DNA from: Theristus sp. LFF4_11
Taxonomy: Eukaryota; Nematoda; Chromadorea; Monhysterida; Xyalidae
DNA: 64,000 bases
Assembly (NCBI GenBank): GCA_030248135.1
Contig: JASANC010005474.1
Location: forward strand, 1-64,000
Direction: 5' to 3'
The position numbers and the translations under genes are program-made. The notes under the pieces were generated by a model. It saw only the letters and a list, made by a program, of their open reading frames with translations. It was not told the DNA's origin and ran no database searches. The first letter of the stretch is position 1. Every line of letters begins with the position of its first letter. Below, one piece after another: positions 33,501 to 45,620 of this stretch.

Positions 33501-35195
33501 CACCGGTGAGGTGGTCGAAACAGAAGATGCACTCAAGTGCATCGTGTGAGTCTGGGGGACGCTGGTCGGGTGCACGTGCACCAATGGCAATGATCAACAA
33601 TGCTGACAAACAACAGCTGGCAACTTGCAAGGCTGCATTGGTCAAAATGCTTGAGTCTTTCCCTCCACCCACACCGGTTCCCGAAATCCGAAAGCAAGAA
33701 TCTGCGGCGGCATGCGCCTTCCTCCAAAACAAAACGAGCGATTCTTTCGACAGTAGTCTCTATTTCCTGTATCTATATGCATCATCCAACCACAGCAGCC
33801 GATTGGCTAGTGATTACGTGGTGGCATGCATTGCTGTAAAGGCGGAGTCACCCTGCACGGCAATGCATGCATCACGTGTGCGTGCACCAACCAATCGCTG
33901 ATTGCATAGCATATGCCAGTAGAAACGGCACTGCAAATGCGAGTCGCTCACGCAACACCGACCGGCGATCAACAGTAACGCGGCGTCCATCACGGCAGCA
34001 CCATTGAGCATCGTGGCCATCAGAATGTCGTGACCGGGGCAGTCGACGAACGACACGTGACGGACGACCTCGAAGTGGCCGTCGCAGTCGGCGCGATCGC
34101 ACGGCAAGCGATCCGGTGCACTCGAGCCCGCCGAACGGTAGCAGCCTGCAGAGCGGCGTTGTTTTCGAGTCGAGCCAAAAAAATACAGAGAACTTTTCAC
34201 AGAATTTTGCCACTGACGCTGGGTGTATCGTTGAAGACGTAGCGAAATCACGTTCTATTTTTTGGAAAGAGATGCACGCAGCATTGAAACAAACCAGAGA
34301 CACTGGGTTCGAACTCCACTCGAGGTTTCAGAAATTTCTCCAATCTCCGACCATCCCTGCTTCGCTTTCCAAAATACAAGAAAAATCCCACGTCAAAAGT
34401 AACACATAAAAACCTGTCTCATTCTATCTAAATGAGTGAATCGCAGATGTTTAGTGCAATTGCTTGGAATACAAGTAAACAGCTGCGACATCGACCGTGA
34501 AAAAAGGCGACCGAAAACAAAAAAAAGAAGTCGCATTCTGTTCTGCCCTATAACTTTGCAAAAAACCGCACCCGGCCGCGGGCAGTCCTTGTTCGTGCAC
34601 CGGTAGATTTTCGCGTTCGCGTAGCCTAATTTAATCGTGATATTACGTTCGAGTTCATTCTTGAAGCGAACCGTCTGCACGCCGGATAGCGCTTTGACGA
34701 CCGTCGACTTGCCGTGCGCGACGTGGCCGATGGTGCCGATGTTGATCGTTGCCTGTGTGAACACGACTACGAGTGCGTGGTTTCGTTTGTATGTTAGTTT
34801 TTGAAAAATAAACCTGCTCCCCTTCATATGATCTGTCATCCTCCTCCTTCATCGTAAAAAAACTTCGCTGCAGTTTTTTTACCGCCATATGATGCAAAGA
34901 TTCATGATGCGTGCCGTGCAGCCTACCTGCTCGCTCACACCGCACGGCGACAAAGGAACTTTTCGAACATGAATGTTGAATATCTGCGCCTTTTTTTGCT
35001 CACCTGACGGCTGATCACCTCCGTTGATATCGGCGTCAACTTTGCGACGTCCAATTTTGCGAGATCCTGCACCGCCAAATGCGCGTCAGCGGGTGGTGCT
35101 GCGTCAGTGGTCGTCGCGTTGTCGCCGTCCATTTCATCATCGGACACCGCTTCGAAATTTCGATCGTCCATTTGTAAGTTCTCGTCGTCGGCCAT
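30536..35195 (-). CDS. translation initiation factor eIF2 subunit gamma, 8 exons, 500 aa
   Basis: This is the GTP-binding subunit of eIF2, which delivers initiator Met-tRNA to the small ribosomal subunit. Exons on the minus strand: 35195-35004, 34752-34572, 34145-33963, 33203-32986, 32471-32315, 31787-31576, 31243-31072, 30723-30536, joining to 1503 nt with consistent phases. G1 GHVAHGKST is at residues 73-81, G3 DCPGH at 159-163 and G4 NKID at 215-218. Cys116, Cys121, Cys126 and Cys140/145 lie in the zinc-knuckle region. [32 protein letters not shown] and the C-terminal KHWRLIGWG are family signatures. The first ~35 residues are acidic, making the protein about 28 residues longer than the vertebrate form. 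Introns 3 and 4 carry MITE insertions but the coding parts are intact. Confidence 0.97.
32524..32600. mobile_element. 77-bp palindromic MITE (GGCATTCATGAA family) in eIF2-gamma intron 4
   Basis: The element starts GGCATTCATGAAGCAG and ends GCTGCTCCATCAACGCC, with complementary inner halves around TGTAGCCATGTACAGCTACA. It is non-coding. Confidence 0.8.
33792..33899. mobile_element. palindromic MITE (CTGATTGGYTGGTG family) in eIF2-gamma intron 3
   Basis: The two ends are inverted copies: CAGCCGATTGGCTAGTG on the left and CACCAACCAATCGCTG on the right. TGCATGCATCACGTG-type segments lie inside, and the centre reads AGGCGGAGTCACC, shared with the copy at 48731. Confidence 0.75.
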
Positions 35196-35332
35196 TTATT
35201 TATTTTGCTAATTTTATCACTAATTTTTTTCCAATTTTCCAGTTTTTGCTTTTGTTAGTCGGCTGTCTGCACTCTGTTGTACTGTACTGTTAGGGTTCGA
35301 AAAAATTGAAAATCCCGATCAGTTCTTCTGGT

Positions 35333-35909
35333 CAGTACCGTGGGCCCAAAAAAAATTTCGAGGGGGGGGGTATGGTACCGTGGGGGGGTGCCGACCAAAA
35401 AGTGGGGGGGGGTCCAACCTATGGTAACGTGGGACCCCCCCATGGGGGTCCCCATGGGGGTCCCATGGGGGGGTGCATTTTTTCAAAATTTTTCTGTGGG
35501 GGGGTCCACCCCCCCCCCCCACCCCCCCATGATATTTTTTCGCTTAAATTTTGAAGGAAAACCGCAAAATTTTGCTGCAAAATCTTTGAAATTACAATGA
35601 AGATGGTCAAGTTGTCATATATTCAGCTTATATTATGGACTTTATAGACAAAAAATCATGATTTTCGAAAAAAATTTTGGGGTGTGCAGAAAATTTTGGG
35701 GGGGGGGGGTGTCCGCCAGACAAAATTTCATGGGGGGGGTGGGGGGGTGTCGGGCAAATTTGCGAGGGGGGGGGTACGATGGGGGGGGGGGGGTGCCCGG
35801 TTGTTGGGGGGGGTGGCACGGTGCCCCCCACCCCCCCCCCCCCACCCGACGGTGTCGGGGGCTCTGGGGGGGTGTACCCCCCCCCCCCCCCCCCCCGCCC
35901 ACGGTACTG
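35333..35909. mobile_element. hAT-like non-autonomous element, G/C-run family, copy 1
   Basis: The element begins CAGTACCGTGGG and ends with the exact inverse CCCACGGTACTG. It is flanked by a perfect 8-bp duplication, CTTCTGGT, at 35325-35332 and 35910-35917. Eight-base duplications and CAG-type ends are typical of hAT transposons. The inside is dominated by long G and C runs and codes for nothing plausible; the proline- and glycine-rich frames there are artefacts of the runs. Confidence 0.88.
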
Positions 35910-35917
35910 CTTCTGGT

Positions 35918-36036
35918 GAACTAGAATTCGAAAAAGTAAAAAGCCCAAATATTTTTTTAAATATTTGTTTAATTAATTTAAAAAATTTCCAAAATGCCGT
36001 GGTCGACAAAAATAGGTGCATTCGAACCGCGCTAAC
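35918..36036. repeat. dispersed repeat unit hosting element copy 2
   Basis: About 120 bases containing GTCGACAAAAATAGGTGCAT and the end CGAACCGCGCTAAC recur in direct orientation at about 38160-38275. They recur inverted and diverged at about 60670-60830. Element copy 2 (36037-38112) is inserted at the end of this unit. Confidence 0.75.
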
Positions 36037-36438
36037 CAGTACCGTGGGCGAGGGGGGGTGGGGGGGGGTACACACACCCCCCCGAGCACCAGAGACCGTC
36101 GGGTGGGGGGGGGGGGGGGTGGGGGGCACCGTGCCACCCCCCCCCTAAAACCGGGCCCCCCCCCCCCCATCGGACCCCCGCACCCCCCCACCCCCACCCC
36201 CCCCCCGACCCCCCCCCCCCCCCCCCATGAAATTTTGTCTGGCGGAGACCCCCCCCCCCCCCCCCCCAAAATTTTCCCTACACACTAAATTTTTTTTCGA
36301 AAATCATGATTTTTTGTCTATAAAGTCCATAATATAAGCTGAATATATGATAACTTGACCATCTTCATTGTAATTTCAACGATTTTGCAGCAAAATTTAG
36401 CGTTTTTCTTTCAAAATTTAAGCGAAAAATTATCATGT

Positions 36439-37200
36439 CAAGAAAAAAAAAATTTTCTATTTTTTTTCTTTTTTTAAAAAAAAAAATTTTTTTTTTTAAA
36501 TTTTTTTTTAAAAAATGAAAGTTGTTCAGAATTTTTCAGGGAGTCCGAATATCACCATCTGAGGAGCCACCGACTTACCATATGACCCCCACTCATATGG
36601 GAGGAGGGTGAAAATTTCAGACTTGGTTTCGGCGACCCCATTTTCCCACCGACGACATCACGTCTCGTGTTTTGCCTCTCAATTCACCTCAAATAACATG
36701 GAAACAAGTTCCACAACAAACCGGTGTGATCATGCTGACGACACGAGGCGAAACAGCAACGAGCAACCAACGAAGTTACGCTTGCAGTGGCAGACAGTGC
36801 AATTTCCACCTTTCGAGATCCTGAAAAACGATGCGTAAATGTGAGTTCTCTGCTTCTATCTCACCTTAGCGACATCGGAATTTGTTGAACTAGCCTTTGC
36901 GACGCTCAAGTACTTCAATGCGCGAGTCGATCATCACTCACCAAGGCTGAAAACAGTCGATAAATCAATCCAGAATACCACCTGCAGCGTTGAAGACTAA
37001 GTGACAAGGTAAAGTCAAAGAAAATTTTTGTTGAACTTTCGAAAAATTATGCCAAAAACGGCATTTTCAGGGCACATTAAAGAAAAAATTTCAAAAATTT
37101 TTAATAAAAAAAATAAAAAAAAAATGCTCATTTTTTTTTACTTTTTTTTTAAAAAAAAAAATTAAAAAAAAAAATTTTTTTTTGACCCTTACATCTCTAG
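36439..37200. mobile_element. diverged insert inside element copy 2
   Basis: Comparison with copy 1 shows extra sequence between ATCATG and the G-run. It is bounded by A/T hairpins and its core (36537-37030) is a diverged relative of the TAGGG-family core: both have a GGAGTCCGAA start, a cluster of acgacac motifs and an AAAATTTTTGTTGAACTTTCG end. I could not find a clear target duplication. Confidence 0.55.
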
Positions 37201-37274
37201 GTGGGGGGGGGGGTGGACCCCCCCCACAGAAAATTTTGAAAAAACGCACCCCCCCCCCATGGGGGGGTCCCACG

Positions 37275-38005
37275 TAGGGTTGTTAAAAAAAACAAAAATC
37301 GTCATTTTTGTTTTTTTTTTTTTAATTTTTTTTTTTTTAAAAAAATTTCAAAAATCAAAGTTGTGCTAAATCAATCAGGGAGTCCGAAGAACCACATATG
37401 ATATGCAAGCGCCTCCCGAATGACACCCGTATGGCGGAACTTTGCAGATTTTGTTTTGGTGACCTCAATTACCTCTTTTCCAAACCGTCACCATGCCTCT
37501 TCTTGTGTTTTGACCTCCAAAACGTCACTAATTGTCCCCAGCTAAGCTAATGCTGAAGTGAAGACAAACATACCGCCTTGAAATTCGATCAATTCTTCTG
37601 ATGGTTTCGCGACGACACGACACGAAGCAGCAACCAGACAACGTAGCGCTTGCAAACGGTGCAGCGAGCACAATCGGACGCTCTGCGAGGCTAATCGTCA
37701 CCTTATCTGCATCGGAAATGGTAGGCTAAGCTTTGGGACGCTCAAAAACTTCATCGCAGATGTTGTCGAAGCCTAAAATCAGTCGGTAAAACGGTCCAAA
37801 ATCGACTGCTAAAGGTTTTACGAGGTATAATCAAAGAAAATTTTTGTTGAACTTTCGAAAAATTGTGCCAAAATTGAGGTTTTCAGAGCATATTAGAGGA
37901 AAATTTTTCGAATTTTTTTTTTAAAAAAAAAATCGGCATTTTTGTTTTTTTTTTAATCACTTTTTTTTAAAAAAAAAAAATTTTCATTTTTGTTTAACAA
38001 CCCTA
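37275..38005. mobile_element. TAGGGTTGTTAA-family element nested in copy 2
   Basis: The element starts TAGGGTTGTTAA and ends with the inverse TTAACAACCCTA. A perfect 8-bp duplication GTCCCACG flanks it at 37267-37274 and 38006-38013. It is 731 bp, with A/T-rich hairpin arms and a roughly 480-bp unique core. No long conserved frame is present. Two more copies lie at 61142 and 61883 in the opposite orientation. Confidence 0.88.
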
Positions 38006-38356
38006 GTCCCACGTTACCATAGGTTGGACCCCCCCCCCTCACTTTTTGGTCGGCACCCCCCCCACGGCACCATACCCCCCCCTTCGAAAATTGTTTTGGG
38101 CCCACGGTACTGGCGCTAACGCGCTGAGTTCGAATATTGCACTTTTAGAACTAAGTAAACCAGAGTTCGAAAAAGTGAAAAGCCCAAATATTTTTTAAAA
38201 TATTTTTTAACTTAATTTAAAAAATTTCAAAATGCCGTGGTCGACAAAAATAGGTGCATTCGAACCGCGCTAACACGCTGAGTTCGAATATTGCACTTTT
38301 AGAAGTAAATAAGGCTGTTTTGGCCGTTAAACTTGGCAAAAAAACTTTTATGAAAT

Positions 38357-38613
38357 CATAGTTGTTCCAGAGCCGAGGGGCTGGGGGGGGGGGCCGATAT
38401 AGATAGCTGGAGCAAATTTTCTAGATAGATAGATAGCTGGAAAATTTTGGGGGGGGGGCGCGGGGGGGCATGTGATTTTGGGGGGGGGGGCAGTCAAAAT
38501 TTCGAAATTCGTAGATAATAGCTGAGCCGAAAAAACCTGTTTGATAGAGATAGATTCGAAAATTTTTTGGGGGGGCCGGACCCCCCCAGGCCCCCCCCCC
38601 TAGAACAACTATG
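38357..38613. mobile_element. small inverted-repeat element with 8-bp duplication
   Basis: The ends are CATAGTTGTTCCAG and the inverse CTAGAACAACTATG, flanked by TATGAAAT at 38349-38356 and 38614-38621. Inside are G runs and repeats of GATAGATAGCTGG. Related internal sequence occurs near 58340-58410 and 60830-60880. Confidence 0.8.
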
Positions 38614-38621
38614 TATGAAAT

Positions 38622-39222
38622 TATTCTTCGCCTTCGCCGTCAATTTGAAAAATTAACCAAAAAACAATTCAAAAAATTCCGATTTAAAAAAATAAATTTC
38701 TAACCCTACACTGGATGATGCAATTGCACATTTTAAAATCCAGATTCAACAAGTCAAAGTTGTTAAGATTGGTGTGCCATTCTGAATTATGTTGTTGTTT
38801 ACGGGCGGGTATTCTTTTTTCAGTCAAAAACGGCCACTGAAAAAAAATAATTTCCATTTCTAGCTTTTTAATTTTTTTAAACTAAAAAAAAAGATTCATT
38901 GCATTCATGCAAACGGGCGTTGAACAATATTTCGTTTTATGACTATCGTTTCTTTTCTTTTGGTTTTGCGACTCAATGCGCCCGTAGGAAAACAGTTTCA
39001 TGTATGCTTGACGCGGGAATTCAAAATTGGTGAAGCGACCGCCCGAGTCCCCAAGACACGGCTAAGTAACCAGGGGCATTCTGAATTGTTGTGCCAGGCC
39101 TGAAACTGATTTTTTCACGTCTGCAATAGGATTGGAGTCGCAGAACTAAACGAAAAGGCAATACACGGTTTTGTTGTTATCGACCAGTAAAGATCATTCG
39201 TAAGATGCTCGTATGAGTATCA
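38622..39222. other. repeat-derived region downstream of the SLC30-like gene
   Basis: This AT-rich stretch contains a copy of the TTGCGACTCAATGCG dispersed repeat (38966-39030). It must hold the 3' UTR of the minus-strand SLC30-like gene. I see no canonical polyadenylation signal. Confidence 0.45.
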
Positions 39223-41995
39223 TCACATTTCATGCTGCAGATCACTTTCGTCTGAACTGTCATAAGATCCGTCATCCCTGTTTAGAGCGGGCAACTTTAG
39301 CAGCAGGCTCGGCGTGCAGCAGCGTTTGCCACGGCAACGCTTCTCGGCACAGGTCAACGAACAGTCGGTGGTCTGCAAAACGAAGGAAGCAAATACGATC
39401 TAGTCTGCGGTTGATCCCGCCTTGATGAGAATACAAGGACTGCCTTATTTATTCGTCCACACTGTTCATTATGGTAGCGTGTATGTGTGTGTGGGCAAAT
39501 GGCGTGCTCAGCGTTCTGTAAATGCACTGGCTCGTTCATGAAATTTGGAAAAATTAAGATTATATCTGACCGGTAATGACTGATAACTAATGTGAATATT
39601 ATAAATCAAAAAGTACATAAGCCAAAAGAAGCGAAGCATCAATCAGGATAGTCGCGCCAGACGTTTTTACACAATGGATTAGCTGGATCTCCAATTATCT
39701 AGATACATACAAACCTTCTTTGTCAAGTCACGAACACAAGGTAATCCAAAAAATCATACACAGTTAACCCAAGAAGTTCGGCATGCGGGTCTGGAAAAAC
39801 AAACTCCGGACGGGAAATCTCTCGTCGAAAATCAAAACTGAACACCAACAAAAAAACGCTAGTTGAGCGCACCGATTTGTCAAACTCGATCTGAACGGCC
39901 ATGCTGGTGACGGCGACTGCGGGCATCTCGTGCTCGCGCAGATAGCAGACGATGTCGGCCAACAGCTGATTGGCCGTCTGCTTGTGCATCGTCAACGCGA
40001 CCTCCGTGCTGACGGACACGTGCACAGCGAGTGCGTTCGTGTCGACGCCGTGCTGCCACGCGTGCATCTCGTGCAGCGTGCAACCGGGGAACTGCAGTTG
40101 GTGGTGGTGTGTGTGTGTGCCAGAGAAAGCAGATGTGTAGTAGCTTTGAGTTTGGTCTCGAGTAGACTCAATGCACGCGTAGATCGGCGCACAGTTTCTT
40201 GGATGACGCGGGAATTCACAATCGGCAAAGTGATCCGAATCCCTTAAATGGGGTCGAGTGCGTCACGCAGGCGATTTATTTGGAGCAAGTGGAAAAAATA
40301 GAGAACACCCGATTTAGATAATCCGTCAGGTTTAATTCAGTTTCGAAGAAGACCTACAGATAACTACTCTGGTGAACTGGAAGTTTTCCGCGTTGTTACA
40401 TTGCTGTTAAGCACTGTAACACCTAAACGTTGGTGTTATGTAAAACTACATGTCAACTATAACGAAACAATTCAGTGTAAAACACTTTCTCCTCAGCACC
40501 AACCTTTTGCGAAAGTCTTTTGCTCATTTCATCGACGCTGCTGCATTTGTCTGGTGCATTCAACAGTAAAACAGGCACAATTCGATATACTGAAACTCAC
40601 AAAAATTAGCCAAAAATTACAGTGATTAATTAATTACACTTACATAACATAGCCGAAGTAACAAATCATGGTAATGCACTGTGGTTCAACGGTCAACAGT
40701 ATACTCAACAAATTTTCTGTCGAAAACAAACGCAACTGACAAGCCACAAAGATGAGCGACGCCAGTAGCAAGCAGAGTGTCACGGCCAGAATCGGATCGA
40801 GCCACTCCGGCAACATCTCAAGTTCATGAAAGATCGCGGTGCACAGAACGAACAGTGGCGGTGAAATGTGGTAAACGCCGTTTAGTATGGCCGGCATTTG
40901 CACGTACGACCGTTGTAAGAACCCTAAAAACGCACACATTGCTTGTAGGCAGTTTTAATGTTAACACAAGTTATGTACGTGCAGTGTGAAGAGTTCGGCT
41001 CAATAATTCTGTATGTTCTGAATTCCTTCATATTGAGTGACCACCTCTGAGTAACCAACAGTTACAATGTATTTACACGTATCTGACACACTACCTGAGT
41101 AAACTCTTCTTAAAGTGAAATTTCTTCAGTAAAATGAAAATCCTTTTTTTCTTTTTGAGTGAATAGGAAATGATTATTTGGGAATTTACTTTTTCGTCAA
41201 TTGAAAAATTCCGCAAGAAAACGTGTCGAGCAAAACGAAAAGATATGCCTACAAGTGAGCGCAGTCCAGTTGATCATTTTGACGGCCAGGTCGCCAACGA
41301 CCAAGTAAATGGTGCTGGTGGCGATGTGGTCGCCGACATCGTGGCGATACAGCAGCATGCGCAGCGCATGCAGCAAATCCTCAAACGTCAGTCCGAACAT
41401 GCAGACGTACAGGCAGACGACCCAGACGCACCAGATACGCTCGCGGCGGTACCATTCCTGTGCTTTTTTTCATTTTTCTGAGTTGATGGATAAACTATTT
41501 TTTGGTCTGATCCTCATTAAGATCAATAAGAGAATCTGTTGTTGTGGCATAGAACTCAAGTATTTCGTTGCTGGTTGTTGAAAGTAACCAACACGTAGCA
41601 CGGTTTACGAAACAAATCGGAACGCGAATCTTTTTTTTGCTGCGCTTGATTTTTTCTTTAATGGGATAAAGATGCATTGTGTCGTCCGGAACAAAATTGA
41701 CGCGGGCGTTTGTTTCCTCGAAAGCAGCGCATTCGTTTCTCATCAGCTGCATCACACAAAACAGGCAAACATTTCCCCTTATTCTTTTGTCTAAGCGTGT
41801 GCATACGGCGTCATAAAAATAGCGCCAATAGCAGTCGCCGACGCTGAGCACGGACAACGCCAACGTCTGGTACATGCAGATGCGAAGCGTCAAATTGTGC
41901 GACGTCAACGATGTGACAAACTCGGTGAGAGCCAAGATCAGCAACAAAGCCGACAAAATACATTCCGCCAGAATCACGCAGTTACGACGATTCAT
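39223..41995 (-). CDS. SLC30 (ZnT1/ZnT10-type)-like protein with lost metal-site residues, 343 aa
   Basis: Cation diffusion facilitators export Zn2+ or Mn2+ from the cytosol as dimers. Exons on the minus strand: 41995-41807, 41457-41253, 40923-40741, 40589-40504, 40091-39873, 39372-39223, totalling 1032 nt with consistent phases. Six membrane segments can be placed at about 7-27, 35-60, 73-93, 112-131, 143-162 and 172-190. The cytosolic domain has FPGCTLHEMHAW and AVAVTSMAVQIEFD, as in ZnT1, and the tail is Cys-rich (CAEKRCRGKRCC), also ZnT1-like. The transport site is gone: HxxxD of TM2 reads YQTLALS and HxxxD of TM5 reads NGVYH. The His-rich loop between TM4 and TM5 is missing. It may be a regulatory partner like ZnT6, or a decayed copy. 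The exon 1 donor and start codon are my least certain choices. Confidence 0.75.
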
Positions 41996-42794
41996 TCGAG
42001 CGACGTTTTGAAAATGATTTGTTTAATCCGTTTTTAATATAATACTTTTTTCTCGTACACAATGTTCATCAATCAAAAGCAGCGTCGAAGACTGTCAATC
42101 TTTTCTCTTTGTCGCACACGAAAATTGCTATCAATTCTCGCTTGTGTTTTTGTTTGTTTTCATAATTCTCAATGAAGGAATAAAACGCAAACTTTCAAAC
42201 TCTCAAGAAAAAACGATTCAACGTGTTGCACAAGAAAATGTTTTACGCCGTTTTTATTTGTACAGTGGCAGAAATAAATATTTATTGCACGTTTTACCTT
42301 TTTAGGCTTTCTGATGTGCACAACACGTAAAAATCAACCGAATAGGCTACACACGATCAGTTAAACGTTGATAAACGACCTGTTTTGTCGAAACAAAATA
42401 ATTGAAATTGAAACCGTTATCAGTCGCACATTCGTGTGTAAATGCACATGTATGTATCAGCACATGTGTTTCTAACAGCTGTATCAGCACAGTGTTGTAC
42501 TGCAAAATATCGCAAAGTTTTCCATTAGTTTTTTCACTGCGGAACATACATAACTTGCTATTGTGTTTAAAAAACGCTGCAAAAACCTCATCACCTGATA
42601 TTTTCAGGTTTTACCAATAATCTTATTTTATATTTTTTCACATTTAAAAAAAACAGAAAATAATCAAATCATCGAATAACGAAACTTCTGCATTTTTGCT
42701 AGGACCATCATCATTGTTTTGAAATCAACAACCACATCAGTGCTGTCGCAATTTTCCAGATAATCAAAGACAAAAAAACACACGCAATAATATT

Positions 42795-43094
42795 TTAATT
42801 TCTTGTGGCGCGGCGCGCGCCGATTCTTTTCATCCCAAATTGTGTTATGGTGGACAAGTGGCATGAAAAAACGTTGAATAACAAAAAGTAAAAACCAACA
42901 AAGACAATAAAAATCATTGCCAATTGTTGCATGCAACGCCAAAGTTCATTTATTTCAACAGCACATGCTTTGGCCGCACCAACTTTCTTCAATCTATCAA
43001 ATCCATCCAGAAAATCAACAACCATATAAGCGAGAAGCAAGCCGAAAAAAATTGAATTCGTGCGCAAAAGCGTATACTTGTCGTTCATTGACAT
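42795..43094 (-). CDS. possible small two-helix membrane protein, 99 aa
   Basis: An open frame starts MSMNDKYTLLRTNS and has two strongly hydrophobic segments at about residues 15-32 and 58-80, with a basic end (KRIGARRATRN). It lies upstream of the SLC30-like gene on the same strand and could be a separate gene or an upstream exon. I do not recognise the family. Base composition and the paired helices favour coding, but chance cannot be excluded. Confidence 0.3.
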   Translation of the reverse strand: MSMNDKYTLLRTNSIFFGLLLAYMVVDFLDGFDRLKKVGAAKACAVEINELWRCMQQLAMIFIVFVGFYFLLFNVFSCHLSTITQFGMKRIGARRATRN

Positions 43095-45620
43095 GCCAAA
43101 TACGGTGTGTCGTGCGCCATGGTCAATTTAAGCGGTGAGCTCCTGCCAGCCAGCAAAAATACGCACGCACGCACGCATGCAGACACATTATGCAAAAGAA
43201 CATTGCAAAATGGTCAACCACAAAGTGCATTAGGCTCGTGTGCGTGGGAAATTTCAAACGCCGAAACGTCATCATCCGTTTTTGGAGTATATGAAAAGAA
43301 AGAAACCATCACCAATGTGAGTGCACACATGCGGCACATGAAGTTGAGTGTGTGTACACTAGAGAAGCGGTCGTGTGTGTCTCAAATGTTAGGCGTTTCC
43401 CTTCCATTCGTTTTTTTTCTAAATGGGCATCGAAAGCCATACATGCACACACATTCCGAGGGACACTTTGCAAATGTTCGCATACGGTGTTTTTATCACT
43501 GTTTCACCACTGAAATGACCGGCCATGAAATATGCGCTCATCCCATATGTTGAAAAGTCGCTGAAAACGAGCAGCGAACAAGCACCGCGACAAGCACCAT
43601 GTGTATCGGTCAGATTCTCGCATGGAAAACATGCTGTCGCTCAAATGAACGCGTCCGATTCGGCTGGTTTCCTCCATATTCGCGCACAGATCCACATTGT
43701 TTTTTTTGTTTCAGCTTGCTGCTATTTGTTTGATGAATCTTCCGCATAAATTCACCAGTTTTTATGAATATCTAGCAAGAAAACGGGCACAACATCGCTG
43801 GCCGCTTTGCATTTTTTGATGTTGTGTGTAGTCAATTTTTTTTCTCAAGAAAATGAATCGTGAAACAAGACAGTACAGTCATTTCGCAGATGTGTTCTCA
43901 CTGGTAATTCAAAAAGTTTCTGCAGTTTTTGCTGAGACACAGCAATTCTGTGTATCTTGCGCGCAAAAAAAACGAAACAGGTCGCGATGAGTTCCGATTA
44001 AAGCCCACAAACGTACCACACCGGTTTTCCGCACATTCGTAAAAATTCGTTTCCGAAAGCTTCATTCACGACGTGTTTTGGGGGTTAGCGAGCCTCTGAG
44101 CACATATTATTCGGCATTTGTTGTGACGTCTGGTCTGGCCGGCCGCGCATTATAATAAGGTGCAGGGACGTAAAGCCACAAGTGTTCAGCTTTAACGAAC
44201 CACTTCAGGGGAAAAAACGGATTACAGGAAACGCCGAAAGAGAGACGCTCACAGCATCTGTACAGACAGCCAGACGTCATTGCGGCCTGTCTCTTATGCA
44301 GTACAGGGTGCGGCGTTTGGCTGAACTTCGTGTTTTCTAACCACAATTTTTGACATGATGGGAATAATCATTGGACAGCAAGGAATGTCCGAGCAAGTTG
44401 CCGGCTAATGAAAAACCGCCATATTTGCAGATATAAAGATACACAGTTTGCCTTGCCAATATCGATACATCAAAGCCGCCCAAGAATCTCTGGCTCTACC
44501 GTCCAGAAACACCCCGGTGTGGTGACATGATCGCAAAGAACGCCGCACTGAGCGCCACCGGGCGTCCCCCGTGCCAGCAGCACTACCGCCGGGTGCCGCT
44601 GACGCAGCGACGCACGTCACGTGACCATCGCGTCGTGCAGACGTTTGCGCTCGCCGTTGCGCGCGGTCAGCCAACAACACGCAATTACACATGTTTTTTT
44701 CTCGAATAGCGAAAATTATGGTTTCGTTTTTTTCTGTATCTCGCTCTCTCTTCAATAACCTTTTTTGAAGCAAGCGAACCGCTAATTTGCTTTTGAAAAC
44801 CAATTTTGAACGTTGTTAGAGAGACGCCATGGTGTACGGTGTTTGAATGGTGAAGTCAGGGAAAAAACCAGTGTCGGTTATCTTTCCAACTGCAGCCGTT
44901 TTGAGTAAGGCGCAGTCAAATATGCTGTTTTGACATAGTTGGCCACTTGTCTTCGAATTACATGAATTTTGTTGATTGGTCACATACACAAATCGAAAAC
45001 TGCTCAACATTTGCTGGAACCAGTGAACATTCGTGCAGTTTCAAAACGGAGCACCATTGTCGCGTGTACTATACAGTTTTTCATAATCTTTGAACTTCAG
45101 CCGTTTTTAATTTATGCGAATGCGTACGAAAATCGCGAATGATCGCTTCCTTCCGGCACGGCGAAACGCGGCCTTGTGTTTTTTCTGTCGTTATCTTTGT
45201 TCCATCGCATTGCAACTTTACTGGCGCAATTACACGCCTGTTAGGAAGCAGTAAATGTCGCGTGCGCACTGATTACATTTGTATAGTAACCCAGTGTCTA
45301 ATGAGAAAAAGCCTAGAATAGGCATACGTAGTAACGGTCTTGACTTCCGGTTATCCATTACAAGTTGACCGCGCAGCTGTGGTCCAATATCAAGGTGCCG
45401 GTGCCCTATTAAGCGGCCATATCCATTGTTGTTCAATTAGTCAAAGTGATATGCGCGGCCAGTGCTGCCGTTAGCACGCGCACTACTTACACGGCCATTT
45501 CAAAGCCGTTCGCGGCCACTAGAATTGACGCCAAGGCGTGTTCGAATGTGTTCCAATATCGTGAAAAAAAGCGAGAAAAAGAGAAACGAACACTAAAAAC
45601 CGGGAGAAAGGAGAGAAATT
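43095..45620. other. divergent intergenic region before the K2P gene
   Basis: This 2.5-kb gap lies between minus-strand genes on the left and the K2P channel on the right, so it should contain both promoters. It has AT-rich stretches and CA-rich patches. I see no convincing gene. Short frames at 43107-43749 and 44405-44803 lack conserved motifs. Confidence 0.45.

Larger units (their letters stand above)
36037..38112. mobile_element. hAT-like G/C-run element, copy 2, carrying nested insertions
   Basis: The ends are CAGTACCGTGGG at 36037 and its inverse ending at 38112. The 8-bp duplication GCGCTAAC is at 36029-36036 and 38113-38120. The copy is in the opposite orientation to copy 1 and is about 1.5 kb longer, because a TAGGG-family element (37275-38005) and a second, AT-rich insert (about 36439-37200) interrupt it. 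Confidence 0.87.

Noticed and set aside
35306..36288. Open frames rich in Gly or Pro on both strands (also 62599-63201)
   Set aside because: They read through homopolymer G/C runs inside transposable elements, exist in several frames at once and match no protein family.
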